From positions 248,001-312,000 of the forward strand of contig JAXLYE010000003.1 in the NCBI GenBank assembly GCA_046351595.1: a stretch of DNA of 64,000 bases. Reading direction: 5' to 3'. The DNA is from JAXLYE01 sp046351595. Its GTDB lineage: Bacteria > Myxococcota_A > Polyangia > Palsa-1104 > JAEUJZ01. Both the position numbers and the translations under genes were made by a program. Position 1 is the stretch's first letter, and each line of letters opens with the position of its first letter. This document shows, piece after piece, positions 28,161-38,188 of this stretch. Below the pieces are notes generated by a model that saw only the letters and a program-made list of their open reading frames with translations, did not search any database and was not told the origin of the DNA.

Positions 28161-29582
28161 ATGTTCGAAATCTTTCGATCGGTCCGCCTGCGCCGCCTCT
28201 TTTTGAGCGAGACCCTCCTCATCATGATGGTCGCGGTGCTGAGCGTGCGGCTGCGCATCGGCCTCGGCTTCTCGCCCGCCGAGGCGCAGGCTGCCGGCGA
28301 GCCGGGCGCGGCCTGGCCGCACTGGGTCGAGGCGATCATCGCCGGCATCACCATCCCCGTCGCGGTCCAGCTCGCGATGTACTACTTCGAGCTGTATTCG
28401 AGCTCGCCGCTCGCCAGCCGCACCCAGGTCCTGTCGCGGCTCCTCATCGCGCACGTCGTCGCCGGCGTGGCCCTCGCCCTCTTGTACTACCTGGTGCCGA
28501 ACTACCGCGTGCAGCGGCTCGGGCTGGCGATGGCGCTGGCGATAAGCTCGTGGCTCCTGTTCTCGCTGCGCTACCACGCCGAGGAGATCCTGTTCAGCGG
28601 CACGTGGCGGCGGCGCGTCGTGCTGCTCGGCACCGGGCCGCTGGCGCGGCAGCTGGCGCGCGACGTGCTGGGGCGGCCGGGCTCGGGCTACGAGCTGGCC
28701 GGCTTCTTCTCCGAGCGGGTGCCCGAGCCCGGCTCGACGCTGCTCGGCCGGCCGATCCTCGGAGCCATGCGCGAGTTGCAGGGCCTGGTCGAGCGCCACG
28801 AGATCAACGACGTCGTCTTCGCCGTCGACGAGCAGCGCGGCCACGGCGGCCTGATGATGGAGCTGGTCTCGATCAAGACACGCGGCGTCGCGGTGTGGTC
28901 GGCGACGCAGTTCATCGAGATGCTGCTGTACCGCCTGCCTGTCGAGATGCTGCGGCCCTCGGAGTTCATCTTCGACCCGGGCTTTAGGCCGACGCGCTTT
29001 GGCCTCGCAGTCAAGCGCCTGCTCGACGTGGTGCTCAGCCTGTTCGCGCTGCTTTTGGCATCGCCGATCATGCTGGTGACGGCGGCGGCCATCCGCATCG
29101 ACAGCGCCGGCCCGGTCTTCTACCGCCAGAAGCGCGTCGGCAAGGGCGGCCGGCTCTTCACCATCTTCAAGTTCCGCTCGATGCGCGTGCAGAAGCCCGG
29201 CGAGAAGGAGCGGCTGACCTCGCGCGCCGACGACCGCATCACCCGCGTCGGCCGCTTCATCCGCCTGCACCGCATCGACGAGCTGCCGCAGTTCCTGAAC
29301 GTCCTGTTCGGCGACATGAGCCTCGTCGGGCCGCGCCCCGAGGTCCCCTACTCCGTCGAGGAGCTGAAGAAGGCGCTGCCGTTTTACGACCAGCGTCACG
29401 CCATCAAGCCGGGCATCACCAGCCTCGGCCAGGTGCGCTACGGCGCGGCCACGACCCTCGACGAGGCGCGCGAGCGGCTGAAGTACGACCTCTACTACCA
29501 GAAGAACATGTCGCTGGCCTTCGACCTGTCGATCCTGCTCGACACGGTCAAGGTCGTGCTGCTGAAGACGGGGGCGCGCTGA
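28161..29582 (+). CDS. Polyprenyl-phosphate sugar phosphotransferase (WbaP/EpsE type)
   Basis: A 473-residue membrane enzyme that loads the first sugar-phosphate onto the lipid carrier in exopolysaccharide or O-antigen synthesis. Four or five N-terminal helices, a Rossmann-like soluble domain with VVLLGTGPLARQLARDV, then another helix lead to the catalytic domain. That domain has KRLLDVVLS, GPVFYRQKRVGKGGRLFTIFKFRSM and HRIDELPQFLNVLFGDMSLVGPRPE, all hallmarks of the family. Length is typical. It stands alone; no other polysaccharide synthesis gene is adjacent apart from the fucose-synthase-like gene 14 kb away. Confidence 0.94.
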   Translation: MFEIFRSVRLRRLFLSETLLIMMVAVLSVRLRIGLGFSPAEAQAAGEPGAAWPHWVEAIIAGITIPVAVQLAMYYFELYSSSPLASRTQVLSRLLIAHVVAGVALALLYYLVPNYRVQRLGLAMALAISSWLLFSLRYHAEEILFSGTWRRRVVLLGTGPLARQLARDVLGRPGSGYELAGFFSERVPEPGSTLLGRPILGAMRELQGLVERHEINDVVFAVDEQRGHGGLMMELVSIKTRGVAVWSATQFIEMLLYRLPVEMLRPSEFIFDPGFRPTRFGLAVKRLLDVVLSLFALLLASPIMLVTAAAIRIDSAGPVFYRQKRVGKGGRLFTIFKFRSMRVQKPGEKERLTSRADDRITRVGRFIRLHRIDELPQFLNVLFGDMSLVGPRPEVPYSVEELKKALPFYDQRHAIKPGITSLGQVRYGAATTLDEARERLKYDLYYQKNMSLAFDLSILLDTVKVVLLKTGAR

Positions 29583-29639
29583 CGGCGCAGCACGGCGCAG
29601 CACGGCGCGGCCCAGGCCCAGGCCCAGGTGATGACCTGA

Positions 29640-29668
29640 GTGACAAGCCGGTGACAAGCAGGTGTCAG
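29640..29668 (-). promoter_or_regulatory. Candidate Pho box upstream of DUF47-PiT
   Basis: GTGACAA occurs at 29640-29646 and 29651-29657 with 4-bp spacing, an 11-bp period, and a degraded third unit GTGTCAG at 29662. On the minus strand this reads TTGTCAC-N4-TTGTCAC, the Pho-box layout of 7-bp direct repeats every 11 bp. It precedes phosphate-transport genes by about 200 bases. Confidence 0.4.
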
Positions 29669-29869
29669 CTCGATGAACGCAGCCGCGCCCAAGCCGGGCA
29701 AGGCTCGCGCAAGGCCCGACGGGCCTCTCCCGCATACTTACTGCTGACTTTTCTGGTCGCTTCCGGCATAACCAGTTGCATCCTCGCCACGCAAAGCCCG
29801 TCGGGTGGAGCTCAGCCGTCAATGGACACCCAGCGCTGGTGAGATGCTGAGAAGAAAGAACCCACCTTC

Positions 29870-30511
29870 ATGCCGTTCCAGAGCCTGATCCGCTGGCTGT
29901 TACCGAGGGACGACAAGTTCTTCTCCCTCCTCGAGGAGCACGCCGGCTTGCTCGCCGAGGCGGCCGAGTGCATGCAGCGCCTGCTGCCGTCCAGCGCCAA
30001 CGTCGTCGAGGTGCTGGAGCAGGTGCACAAGCTCGAGCACCGCGGCGACGACCTGGTGCGCTCGGTGATGATCGCGCTCGACGAGACGTTCGTCACGCCG
30101 ATCGACCGCGAGGACATCCACTCGCTGGCGACCTCGCTCGACAACGTCCTCGACTACATGTACAAGGCGGCGCAGTCCTTCGTGGCCTTCGAGGTCCGCG
30201 AGCTGACCGCGGCGATGCGCGACATGGTGCAGATCCTGGCCGAGAGCACCCGGGTGCTCAAAGAGACGCTGCCGCACATCCGCTCGCACCACCTCGAGAA
30301 GTTCGCGCCGGCCCGCCTGCAGATCGTCGGCATGGAGAAGCGCGGCGACGGCATCTACCAGAACGAGATGGCGGCCCTGTTCAAGAACGGCAGCGTCGAC
30401 GCCAAGGAGCTGCTGCGGCAGCAGGCGGTGCTCGACTCGCTCGAGGCGGCGCTCAACAGCTGTCAGGACGCGGCGGACGTGCTGGAGAACGTGGCGATTA
30501 AGCATGCGTGA
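29870..30511 (+). CDS. DUF47 family PhoU-like protein
   Basis: A 213-residue all-helical protein of the DUF47 family, related to PhoU. It has FFSLLEEHAGLLAEAAECMQ, KLEHRGDDLVRSVMIALDETFVTPIDREDIHSLATSLDNVLDYMY and MEKRGDGIY. Such proteins commonly accompany and regulate PiT phosphate permeases, as here, where the transporter follows by about 100 bases. Cytoplasmic; no membrane helix. The ATG at 29870 has only a weak purine run upstream. Confidence 0.94.
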   Translation: MPFQSLIRWLLPRDDKFFSLLEEHAGLLAEAAECMQRLLPSSANVVEVLEQVHKLEHRGDDLVRSVMIALDETFVTPIDREDIHSLATSLDNVLDYMYKAAQSFVAFEVRELTAAMRDMVQILAESTRVLKETLPHIRSHHLEKFAPARLQIVGMEKRGDGIYQNEMAALFKNGSVDAKELLRQQAVLDSLEAALNSCQDAADVLENVAIKHA

Positions 30512-30613
30512 GCCGCGCCGTCGCCCCGCCCGCTCCTCCGCCCGCCCGCGCCCGTCCCATGCCCTGTGCCCGCCCGCCGCCCCGGCGAGCGGCTCGCGGC
30601 GCCCGGTGCCTCC

Positions 30614-31651
30614 ATGCTGACGCTGCTGATCCTGGTGGTCCTCACCGCCATCCTCTTCGACTACATCAACGGCTTCCACGACGCGGCCAACGCGATTGCC
30701 ACGGTGGTCTCGACGGGCGTCCTGCCGGTGCGGACCGCGGTGCTGATGGCGGCGGTGCTAAACTTCGTCGGCGCCTGCGCCGGCACCGAGGTCGCGAAGA
30801 CCATCGCCTCGGGCTTCACCGACCCCGGCCAGGTCACGCAGCTGGTGATGCTGGCGACGCTGCTCGGCGCCTGCTTCTGGAACCTCTTGACCTGGTGGCT
30901 GGGCATCCCGTCGTCGAGCTCGCACGCGCTCATCGGCGCGCTGGCCGGCGCGGTCGTCGCCCACGGCGCCACGTTCCGCTGGAAGACGCTGTTCGGCAAG
31001 GTGCTGGTGCCGCTGGTGATGGCGCCGGCGACCGGCTTCTTCCTCGGGCTGGCGCTGATGATCGGCGTCATCTGGATGATCCGCGGCGTGCGCACCGCGA
31101 CGGTGAACCAGCTGTCGCGGCGGGCGCAGCTCCTGTCCGCGAGCCTGATGGCGTTCGCGCACGGCTCCAACGACGCGCAGAAGTCGATGGGCATCATCAC
31201 CCTGGCCCTGGCCACCTTCGCGCTGCGCAACCCCAACCACGGCCTCCAGCACTGGCTGTTCCCGGCGACGTCGGCAAAGGGCCTGGTCGTGCCGCTGTGG
31301 GTCATCGTCGTGTGCGCCGCGGCCATCGCCCTGGGCACCGCGGCCGGCGGCCAGCGCATCATCAAGACCATGGGCAGCAAGATCATCCGCATCACGCCGC
31401 TGCAGGGCTGCGTCGCCAACACCGCCGGCGGCCTGACCATCCTGGTAGCCAGCAAGCTCGGCATCCCGGTGTCGACGACGCACTGCATCTCGACGAGCAT
31501 CATGGGCGTCGGCGCGGCGCGGCGGCTGTCGGCTGTGCGCTGGGGCGTGGCCGGCAACATCATCATCGCCTGGGTGCTGACCGTGCCGGTCTCGGGCGTC
31601 GTCGCCTTCGGCACGTACTACCTGCTGCGGCTGGTCTTCGCCGAGGGCTAG
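30614..31651 (+). CDS. PiT-family low-affinity phosphate transporter
   Basis: A 345-residue membrane permease with the PiT signature FDYINGFHDAANAIATVVSTG near residues 15-35 and its inverted repeat AFAHGSNDAQKSMG near 175-190. About ten hydrophobic helices are present. It takes up phosphate, probably coupled to protons or sodium. The start at ATG 30614 directly precedes the first helix but has no clear ribosome binding site. It pairs with the DUF47 gene upstream. Confidence 0.95.
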   Translation: MLTLLILVVLTAILFDYINGFHDAANAIATVVSTGVLPVRTAVLMAAVLNFVGACAGTEVAKTIASGFTDPGQVTQLVMLATLLGACFWNLLTWWLGIPSSSSHALIGALAGAVVAHGATFRWKTLFGKVLVPLVMAPATGFFLGLALMIGVIWMIRGVRTATVNQLSRRAQLLSASLMAFAHGSNDAQKSMGIITLALATFALRNPNHGLQHWLFPATSAKGLVVPLWVIVVCAAAIALGTAAGGQRIIKTMGSKIIRITPLQGCVANTAGGLTILVASKLGIPVSTTHCISTSIMGVGAARRLSAVRWGVAGNIIIAWVLTVPVSGVVAFGTYYLLRLVFAEG

Positions 31652-31681
31652 AAGCGGAGCGCGTGCAGGTGGGGCCTCTCG

Positions 31682-33235
<1,554 letters not shown>

Positions 33236-33272
33236 CTTGCATCGTTACTCGATCCCGGAAGCCGGAGGGCGC

Positions 33273-35174
33273 GTGCACCGACGACGCAGGCAGCCGCGGG
33301 GGAGGCAGCGGCCCGTCCCCCCGATCCCCACGGCGCGCTCGCGAGCGCGCACGGTCGCGCTGCTCGGCGCGCTCGGGCTGGGGCTGCTGCCGTCGACGCT
33401 GCGGGCGCAGTCGGGACCATCTAGCGCGCCGGGGGCGCCGGGGATCGCGGCGCCGCGCCCGCCGATCGCGAGCGCCGCGGTGCCCGCCCCCGAGCCGCCC
33501 GCCCAGCCGGGTCCGGGCGCCGCCCCCGCCGAGAGGCGCCGCGCCGCCGCGCTCGAGTTCCAGGCCGCGCACCGCGCCTTCGAGGACGGCGACTACGAGA
33601 AGGCGCGCGCCCATTACGAGAAGGCGAACGAGCTCGCCCCGCACCCCAACATCCTCTACAACCTGGCGCTCACGTGCGAGCGGCAGCTCGACTACGACGG
33701 CGCCATCGTCGCCTTCGAGCGCTTCCTCACCGCGCTCGAGGGCAACGCCGAGCTCGCGACCTCGCAGAATACGCGGCGGCTCCTGGCCGAGCGCTCGCTG
33801 CGGCGGCTGCGCGACCTGCCCGCCCGCATCTCGGCCAGCGCCGTGCCCGACACCGTGAACGTCGAGATCGCGCACCTGTTGCCCGACGGCCAGCTCGGGC
33901 CCGTGCTCGGCCGCGGCGTGACCCCGCACATCCTGACCGTGCCCGCCGGGCGCTACCGCCTGACCTACTCGCGCGACGGCTACATCCCCGAGTACGTGGA
34001 CTTCGACGCGCACGTCGGGCAGGCGCTGCTCTTGTCGCGCCACCTGTCGCCGCAGCCGCGCGCGCTGCGCATCGAGTCCGTGCCGCGCGCCCGCCTGTAC
34101 CTGGACGACCGGCTGCTCGGTGAGACGCCGTTCGAGGGCCCGGTCGATCCGGGCAGCCACCGCCTGCGCCTGGAGCGCCGCTTCTTCCTGACGCAGCTGC
34201 GGCCCCTGGTGCTCAGCCCCGGCGCGCAGAAGCTGCGCTACCGCATCGCGCTGCAGCCGAGCGGCCGGCTCGAGATGCTCGTCGGCGGCGCGCTCGCCGG
34301 GGCCGGCCTGGGCCTGATGGTGCTGCGCATCTTCCAGGGCGAGATCGAGAACCTGGAGAACATGCCGGCGCGCGAGATCTACAAGCCGCTGGTGGCGGCG
34401 CTGTTGCCGGCGGCGCTCGGGGCCACGGTCGCGGGCCTGGCGGGCTGGGAGATGCCGGTCAACCAGGCGCAGCTGCTCATCGGCACCGCGGGCTGGGGCG
34501 CGCTCGTCGGCTTCGGCGTCGGCCTGGGCTCGCTGCCCGAGGGTCCGCTGCCGCACGTGCTCGCGATCGGCGGCGCGCTGCTCGGCGGCACCGTCGGCAG
34601 CGCGGTCTGGCGCTTCCGCCGCCCCGGCTCGGGCCCGGTGGCGCTGTTCAACAGCACGGTGCTGTGGAGCGCGCAGATCGGCGCCCTGTACTGGGCCTAC
34701 CGCGTCACCCGCCGCCCCGACCTCCTGTTCTTCGGGCGCCCGTCGGAGGGACGCGGTGGCGAGGGCGGCTGGGCGATGCTCAGCAGCACCCTCATCGGCG
34801 TCGGCGCCGGCATCGCCATGGCCAACCTGCCGTGGTTCCGCGGCGTCACCCGCAGCCGCATGGCGCGCATCGATCTCGGCGGCCTGCTCGGCGGCGCCGG
34901 CGCGGGCCTTATCGGCCTCGGCATCGGCTACGCGGCCACCGACTCGTTCGAGGCCAGCGCCCAGGTCGCGATCCCCTGCGCCATCGGCGGCCTCGGCGTC
35001 GGCCTGATCGCGGCGGCGCTGCTCACGCGCAAGGAGCCGAGCGAGTCCAGCCCGGCGCCCACCTCGGGGACGCTGCTCGGTCTGCGCCGGCGCTCGCAGC
35101 CGACGCCGTACATCGGTCCGGACGGGCTCGGCGGCTTCGCCTTCGGCGCCACGCTGTTCGACGGAGAGTTCTAG
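33273..35174 (+). CDS. TPR/PEGA-like multi-pass membrane protein
   Basis: A 633-residue protein of a type common in myxobacteria. It has a signal peptide, a Pro-rich stretch, a TPR pair at about 90-150 (RAFEDGDYEKARAHYEKANELAPHPNILYNLAL) and a PEGA-like beta domain (SVPRARLYLDDRLLGETPFEGPVDPGSHRL). A membrane part with about eight hydrophobic segments rich in Gly and Ala runs from residue ~335 to ~590. The GTG at 33273 has GGAGGG 5 bases upstream. Its stop overlaps the next gene (TAGTG). Function unknown. Confidence 0.75.
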   Translation: MHRRRRQPRGRQRPVPPIPTARSRARTVALLGALGLGLLPSTLRAQSGPSSAPGAPGIAAPRPPIASAAVPAPEPPAQPGPGAAPAERRRAAALEFQAAHRAFEDGDYEKARAHYEKANELAPHPNILYNLALTCERQLDYDGAIVAFERFLTALEGNAELATSQNTRRLLAERSLRRLRDLPARISASAVPDTVNVEIAHLLPDGQLGPVLGRGVTPHILTVPAGRYRLTYSRDGYIPEYVDFDAHVGQALLLSRHLSPQPRALRIESVPRARLYLDDRLLGETPFEGPVDPGSHRLRLERRFFLTQLRPLVLSPGAQKLRYRIALQPSGRLEMLVGGALAGAGLGLMVLRIFQGEIENLENMPAREIYKPLVAALLPAALGATVAGLAGWEMPVNQAQLLIGTAGWGALVGFGVGLGSLPEGPLPHVLAIGGALLGGTVGSAVWRFRRPGSGPVALFNSTVLWSAQIGALYWAYRVTRRPDLLFFGRPSEGRGGEGGWAMLSSTLIGVGAGIAMANLPWFRGVTRSRMARIDLGGLLGGAGAGLIGLGIGYAATDSFEASAQVAIPCAIGGLGVGLIAAALLTRKEPSESSPAPTSGTLLGLRRRSQPTPYIGPDGLGGFAFGATLFDGEF

Positions 35175-36553
35175 TGCGCAGGATGGTCGCCGGCCGGCTG
35201 CCCGCAGCCTTGTATGTCTTGGTCCTCGTCCTCTTGGGCGCGGCGCCGACGGCGCGGGCGCAGGACGTCGATCACCCGATGGTGGCCCGCGATCCGCGCG
35301 CGCCGCAGGGCCCGCTCATAAGCGACGCGACGCCCGACGGCTTCGCCTTGAACGTCGGCACCCGCGACGGCGCCCCGCGCGCCGCGCGCCTCTTGGTCTT
35401 CGACGCCGCGGCGCGACCGACCCCGAGCACGCCGCCGCAAAAGCTCGCCGAGAGCCCGCCCGCGCCCTGGCACTACCTGCGGATCACCGGGCTCGTGCCC
35501 GCGCACCGCTACCGCTACCGCCTGCTCCTCGACGAGCACCCGGACATCGACGGCGAGGTCAGCACCGCGCCCGCCCCCGACGCCCAGGCGCCGCTCTTGT
35601 TCGCCATCTTCGGCGACGAGCGCGGCGACGAGGGCGTGGGCGCCGGCGCGCACGCGATCGTGCAGGCCGTGCTCGCCGAGGCCCCGGACCTGGTCATCGG
35701 CACCGGCGACCTGGTGAACGAGGGCGGCAGGCCGGAGGACTGGCTGGCGCTGCTGCGCAACCACGGGCCGATGCTCGCGCAGATCCCGTACTACCCGGCG
35801 CTCGGCAACCACGAGCTCATCGGCGATCCCGACGGCGTGACCTGGCGGCGGGTGTTCCCGCGCGCCGCGGCCGGCCACTACGTCGTGCGCTACGGCCCGG
35901 CGCTGCTGCTGTTCCTCGACGGCAACCGGCCCGGCGACAGCGCCCAGACGCAGTTCTTGGCCAAGGAGCTCGAGCGCGCGGCCGCGGATCCGTCGGTGCA
36001 GGCGCGCCTGGTGATCATGCACCAGCCGCCGCTGTCGGCCAGCCTGCACTGCGGCAGCGCCAGCCACATGACCGAGTGGATCAGCCTGTGGGAGCGCCAC
36101 CGCGTCGACGCCGTCATCGCCGGCCACGACCACGCCTACCAGCGCCTGGAGCGCAGCGGCATCGCCTACTTCGTCTCGGGCGGCGGCGGCGCGCCGCTGT
36201 ACCCGATCGGCTCGTGCGGCGGGCCCGACGAGCCGGCGCTGCAGCGCTACGAGTCCGCGCACCACTATGTGCTGCTGCGCATCACGCCGCGGCAGCCGGG
36301 CGGCCGCGCCGCCATCACGCTCAGCGCGCGCGCCCCCAACGGGCCGGTGCTCGACGACGTGACGCTGCCGCTCGGGCGCGCGCCGGTCATCGCCTTCGAC
36401 GCGCAGCCGCTCGGGCCCGGGGAGCGACCGACGCGCCGGCTGCACCGCGGCTACCTCACCTACGGGCTGCGGCAGATGGGCCCGACGCTGATCCTGGTGC
36501 TCGCGGCGCTTGCAGTCTCCGCCATCGCCTGGCGCTTCGCGCGCCGTCGCTGA
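35174..36553 (+). CDS. Membrane-anchored metallophosphoesterase
   Basis: A 459-residue secreted calcineurin-like phosphoesterase. It has a signal peptide, a fibronectin-like N-terminal domain as in purple acid phosphatases, then the catalytic fold: GTGDLVNEG, LGNHEL, MHQPP and GHDHAYQRLE. Motif I, normally D-x-H/G, reads GDER, so one metal ligand is altered. A C-terminal membrane helix (LILVLAALAVSAIAW) anchors it. GTG start overlaps the preceding stop; ATG at 35183 is an alternative. Substrate unknown. Confidence 0.85.
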   Translation: MRRMVAGRLPAALYVLVLVLLGAAPTARAQDVDHPMVARDPRAPQGPLISDATPDGFALNVGTRDGAPRAARLLVFDAAARPTPSTPPQKLAESPPAPWHYLRITGLVPAHRYRYRLLLDEHPDIDGEVSTAPAPDAQAPLLFAIFGDERGDEGVGAGAHAIVQAVLAEAPDLVIGTGDLVNEGGRPEDWLALLRNHGPMLAQIPYYPALGNHELIGDPDGVTWRRVFPRAAAGHYVVRYGPALLLFLDGNRPGDSAQTQFLAKELERAAADPSVQARLVIMHQPPLSASLHCGSASHMTEWISLWERHRVDAVIAGHDHAYQRLERSGIAYFVSGGGGAPLYPIGSCGGPDEPALQRYESAHHYVLLRITPRQPGGRAAITLSARAPNGPVLDDVTLPLGRAPVIAFDAQPLGPGERPTRRLHRGYLTYGLRQMGPTLILVLAALAVSAIAWRFARRR

Positions 36554-36871
36554 TCACATGTCGATCGAGCGCAGGTCCGCGGCGCCGGTGAGGTCCGGCG
36601 GCGGCGACTGATCCGGCGGCAGGCTCAGGTCGGGCGCGGGCAGCAGATCCATCGAGTACATGCACGCCTCGGTCGTGCCCTTGAGGTGGCAGTAACCGTC
36701 GGTGCGGCACTCGTAGTCGTCGGGGCAGCGCGGCTCGGTGGTGTTGCAGCGGTAGGCGCAGGTCGGCAGGTCGGGCTGGAAGCAGCGGGCCAGCAGCCCG
36801 ATCACGGCCGCCCCCAGGCCCAGCGCCGCCACGAAGCGCGCTCGTCGCGCGGGTCGGTTTGCAGCTCGCAT
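36554..36871 (-). CDS. Cys-rich secreted or membrane-anchored small protein
   Basis: A 105-residue protein with an N-terminal hydrophobic segment ending in LLARC. A cysteine module CAYRCN...RCPDDYECRTDGYCH of six closely spaced cysteines follows, then a Pro/Asp/Leu-rich tail (PAPDLSLPPDQSPPPDL). This plan is typical of small extracellular proteins in myxobacteria. It overlaps the upstream TPR gene by one base pair of codons (ATGA) and converges on the phosphoesterase gene. Confidence 0.75.
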   Translation of the reverse strand: MRAANRPARRARFVAALGLGAAVIGLLARCFQPDLPTCAYRCNTTEPRCPDDYECRTDGYCHLKGTTEACMYSMDLLPAPDLSLPPDQSPPPDLTGAADLRSIDM

Positions 36872-38136
36872 CAGAACGCTCCCACAAGGACCAGCCCGGC
36901 GCCGCTCCGCGAGATCACGGGAGCGAGCGTCACCCGGGGCGGCGCGGATCGGGGGCCGAGCAGCCGGCTCGCGCTCGGCCGGGCCGCAGGCGCGCCTTCT
37001 GCAGGCTTGCCCTCGGCGGGCTTGTCATCGGCGGGCTTGGCATCGGCCGGGCCGGCGGGCTGGCCCGGTGCGGCCGGCGGGCTGGCGGCCGGCGGGGCGT
37101 CGCTCGTGCCGCTCGGGGCGGGGCTGACTTGGACCGGCCGGCTCTCGGGCGGCGCGACGGCGCGCGGGCGGCGGGCGTAGTCCGCGATCAGCAGCGAGCC
37201 GCCGATCACCGCCGCGGCCCCGGCCAGCGACAGCAGCGCGATCGAGGCGTCGTTGTACGCCTGCCCCTCGGTCATCAGCGAGGTGTACGCCTCGCGCTGG
37301 TTGTCGTCGTAAAGCGGCGGCTGGCCGCCGACCAGGATCGTCGTGCGCCGGCGCAGCTCGTCGGCGCGGTTCTGCGCGCCCAGGCCGACGATGGCGCCGC
37401 CCGTGGCCAGCGCCACCGCCGAGGCCACCGTCACCCAGCCCGCGGTCTTGAGCGCGCTCGAGGGCCCCTCGGGCGGCGTGATCAGCGGCGCGTCGGCCTT
37501 GGGCTTTGTCGCCGCCGGGGTCGGCGCCGCCGCGGCCGGTGTGGTCGCCGGGCCCGTCGCCGGAGCGCTCGGGGCCGCCGTCGGTCCGGGCGCGCCCGCC
37601 GCGGCGCCGCCCGCCGGCTTCTGCTCGGGGCTGCCCGCGGCGGCCGGAGGCGGGGACTGCCCCAGCGCCGCCTCGATGGCCTTGATGCGCCCGTCGATCT
37701 CGGCGCGATCCGGGGCCTGCGGCTGCGCCGCGACATAGGCGCGGTAGGCCGCGAGCGCCTTGGGCCCGTCGCCCGCCCGCTGCCACGACTCGCCGATGCT
37801 AACCAGCAGCGACGGGTCCTTGATGATGTCGAAGGCGGCCTGGAACTCCCGGGCGGCCAGCTCGAACTTGCCGGCGGCAAAGGCGTCCTGCGCGGCGGCG
37901 TTGTGGGCCCCGGCGGCCGCGAAGTCCTGCGCCAGCGCGGGCCCGGCCGTGCCCGTGACCGCGACCGTGACCGAGGTCACAAGCGCCGCGCCCCCGAGCC
38001 TGAGCACCGTCCACACCGCGAGCGATCCGAGGCCCGGCCCGCGACGCCCAACCCTGCGGTTTCGCGGCGATGCCGGCGCCCCCTCGGGCCGAGCCAGCTC
38101 CGGCCGCGCCGTCGTCGTCTGGTTCGTCTTCGTCAT
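36871..38136 (-). CDS. TPR protein with Pro-rich linkers and membrane helices
   Basis: A 421-residue protein. A hydrophobic stretch near 45-70 acts as signal or anchor. A TPR-like segment (FAAGKFELAAREFQAAFDIIKDPSLLVSIGESWQRAG) follows at ~85-150, then a long Ala/Pro linker, two membrane helices near 230 and 295, and a Pro/Ala/Lys tail with repeated PADDKPAEGKPAEG units. It is the first gene of a two-gene unit with the Cys-rich protein and diverges from fusA 52 bases away. Function unknown. Confidence 0.72.
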   Translation of the reverse strand: MTKTNQTTTARPELARPEGAPASPRNRRVGRRGPGLGSLAVWTVLRLGGAALVTSVTVAVTGTAGPALAQDFAAAGAHNAAAQDAFAAGKFELAAREFQAAFDIIKDPSLLVSIGESWQRAGDGPKALAAYRAYVAAQPQAPDRAEIDGRIKAIEAALGQSPPPAAAGSPEQKPAGGAAAGAPGPTAAPSAPATGPATTPAAAAPTPAATKPKADAPLITPPEGPSSALKTAGWVTVASAVALATGGAIVGLGAQNRADELRRRTTILVGGQPPLYDDNQREAYTSLMTEGQAYNDASIALLSLAGAAAVIGGSLLIADYARRPRAVAPPESRPVQVSPAPSGTSDAPPAASPPAAPGQPAGPADAKPADDKPAEGKPAEGAPAARPSASRLLGPRSAPPRVTLAPVISRSGAGLVLVGAF

Positions 38137-38173
38137 ACGGGCCGCAATCTATCACCGCGCGGCGCGGGATGCT

Positions 38174-38179
38174 TATAAT
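38174..38179 (+). promoter_or_regulatory. -10 box (TATAAT) of near-leaderless fusA
   Basis: A perfect TATAAT ends 9 bases before the EF-G start codon, with no clear -35 and no ribosome binding site, implying a leader of about 2 bases. Confidence 0.5.
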
Positions 38180-38188
38180 CTGCGCCCC

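Noticed and set aside
27834..29822. Minus-strand frame opposite the sugar transferase
   Set aside because: Antisense shadow; the plus-strand gene has all family motifs.
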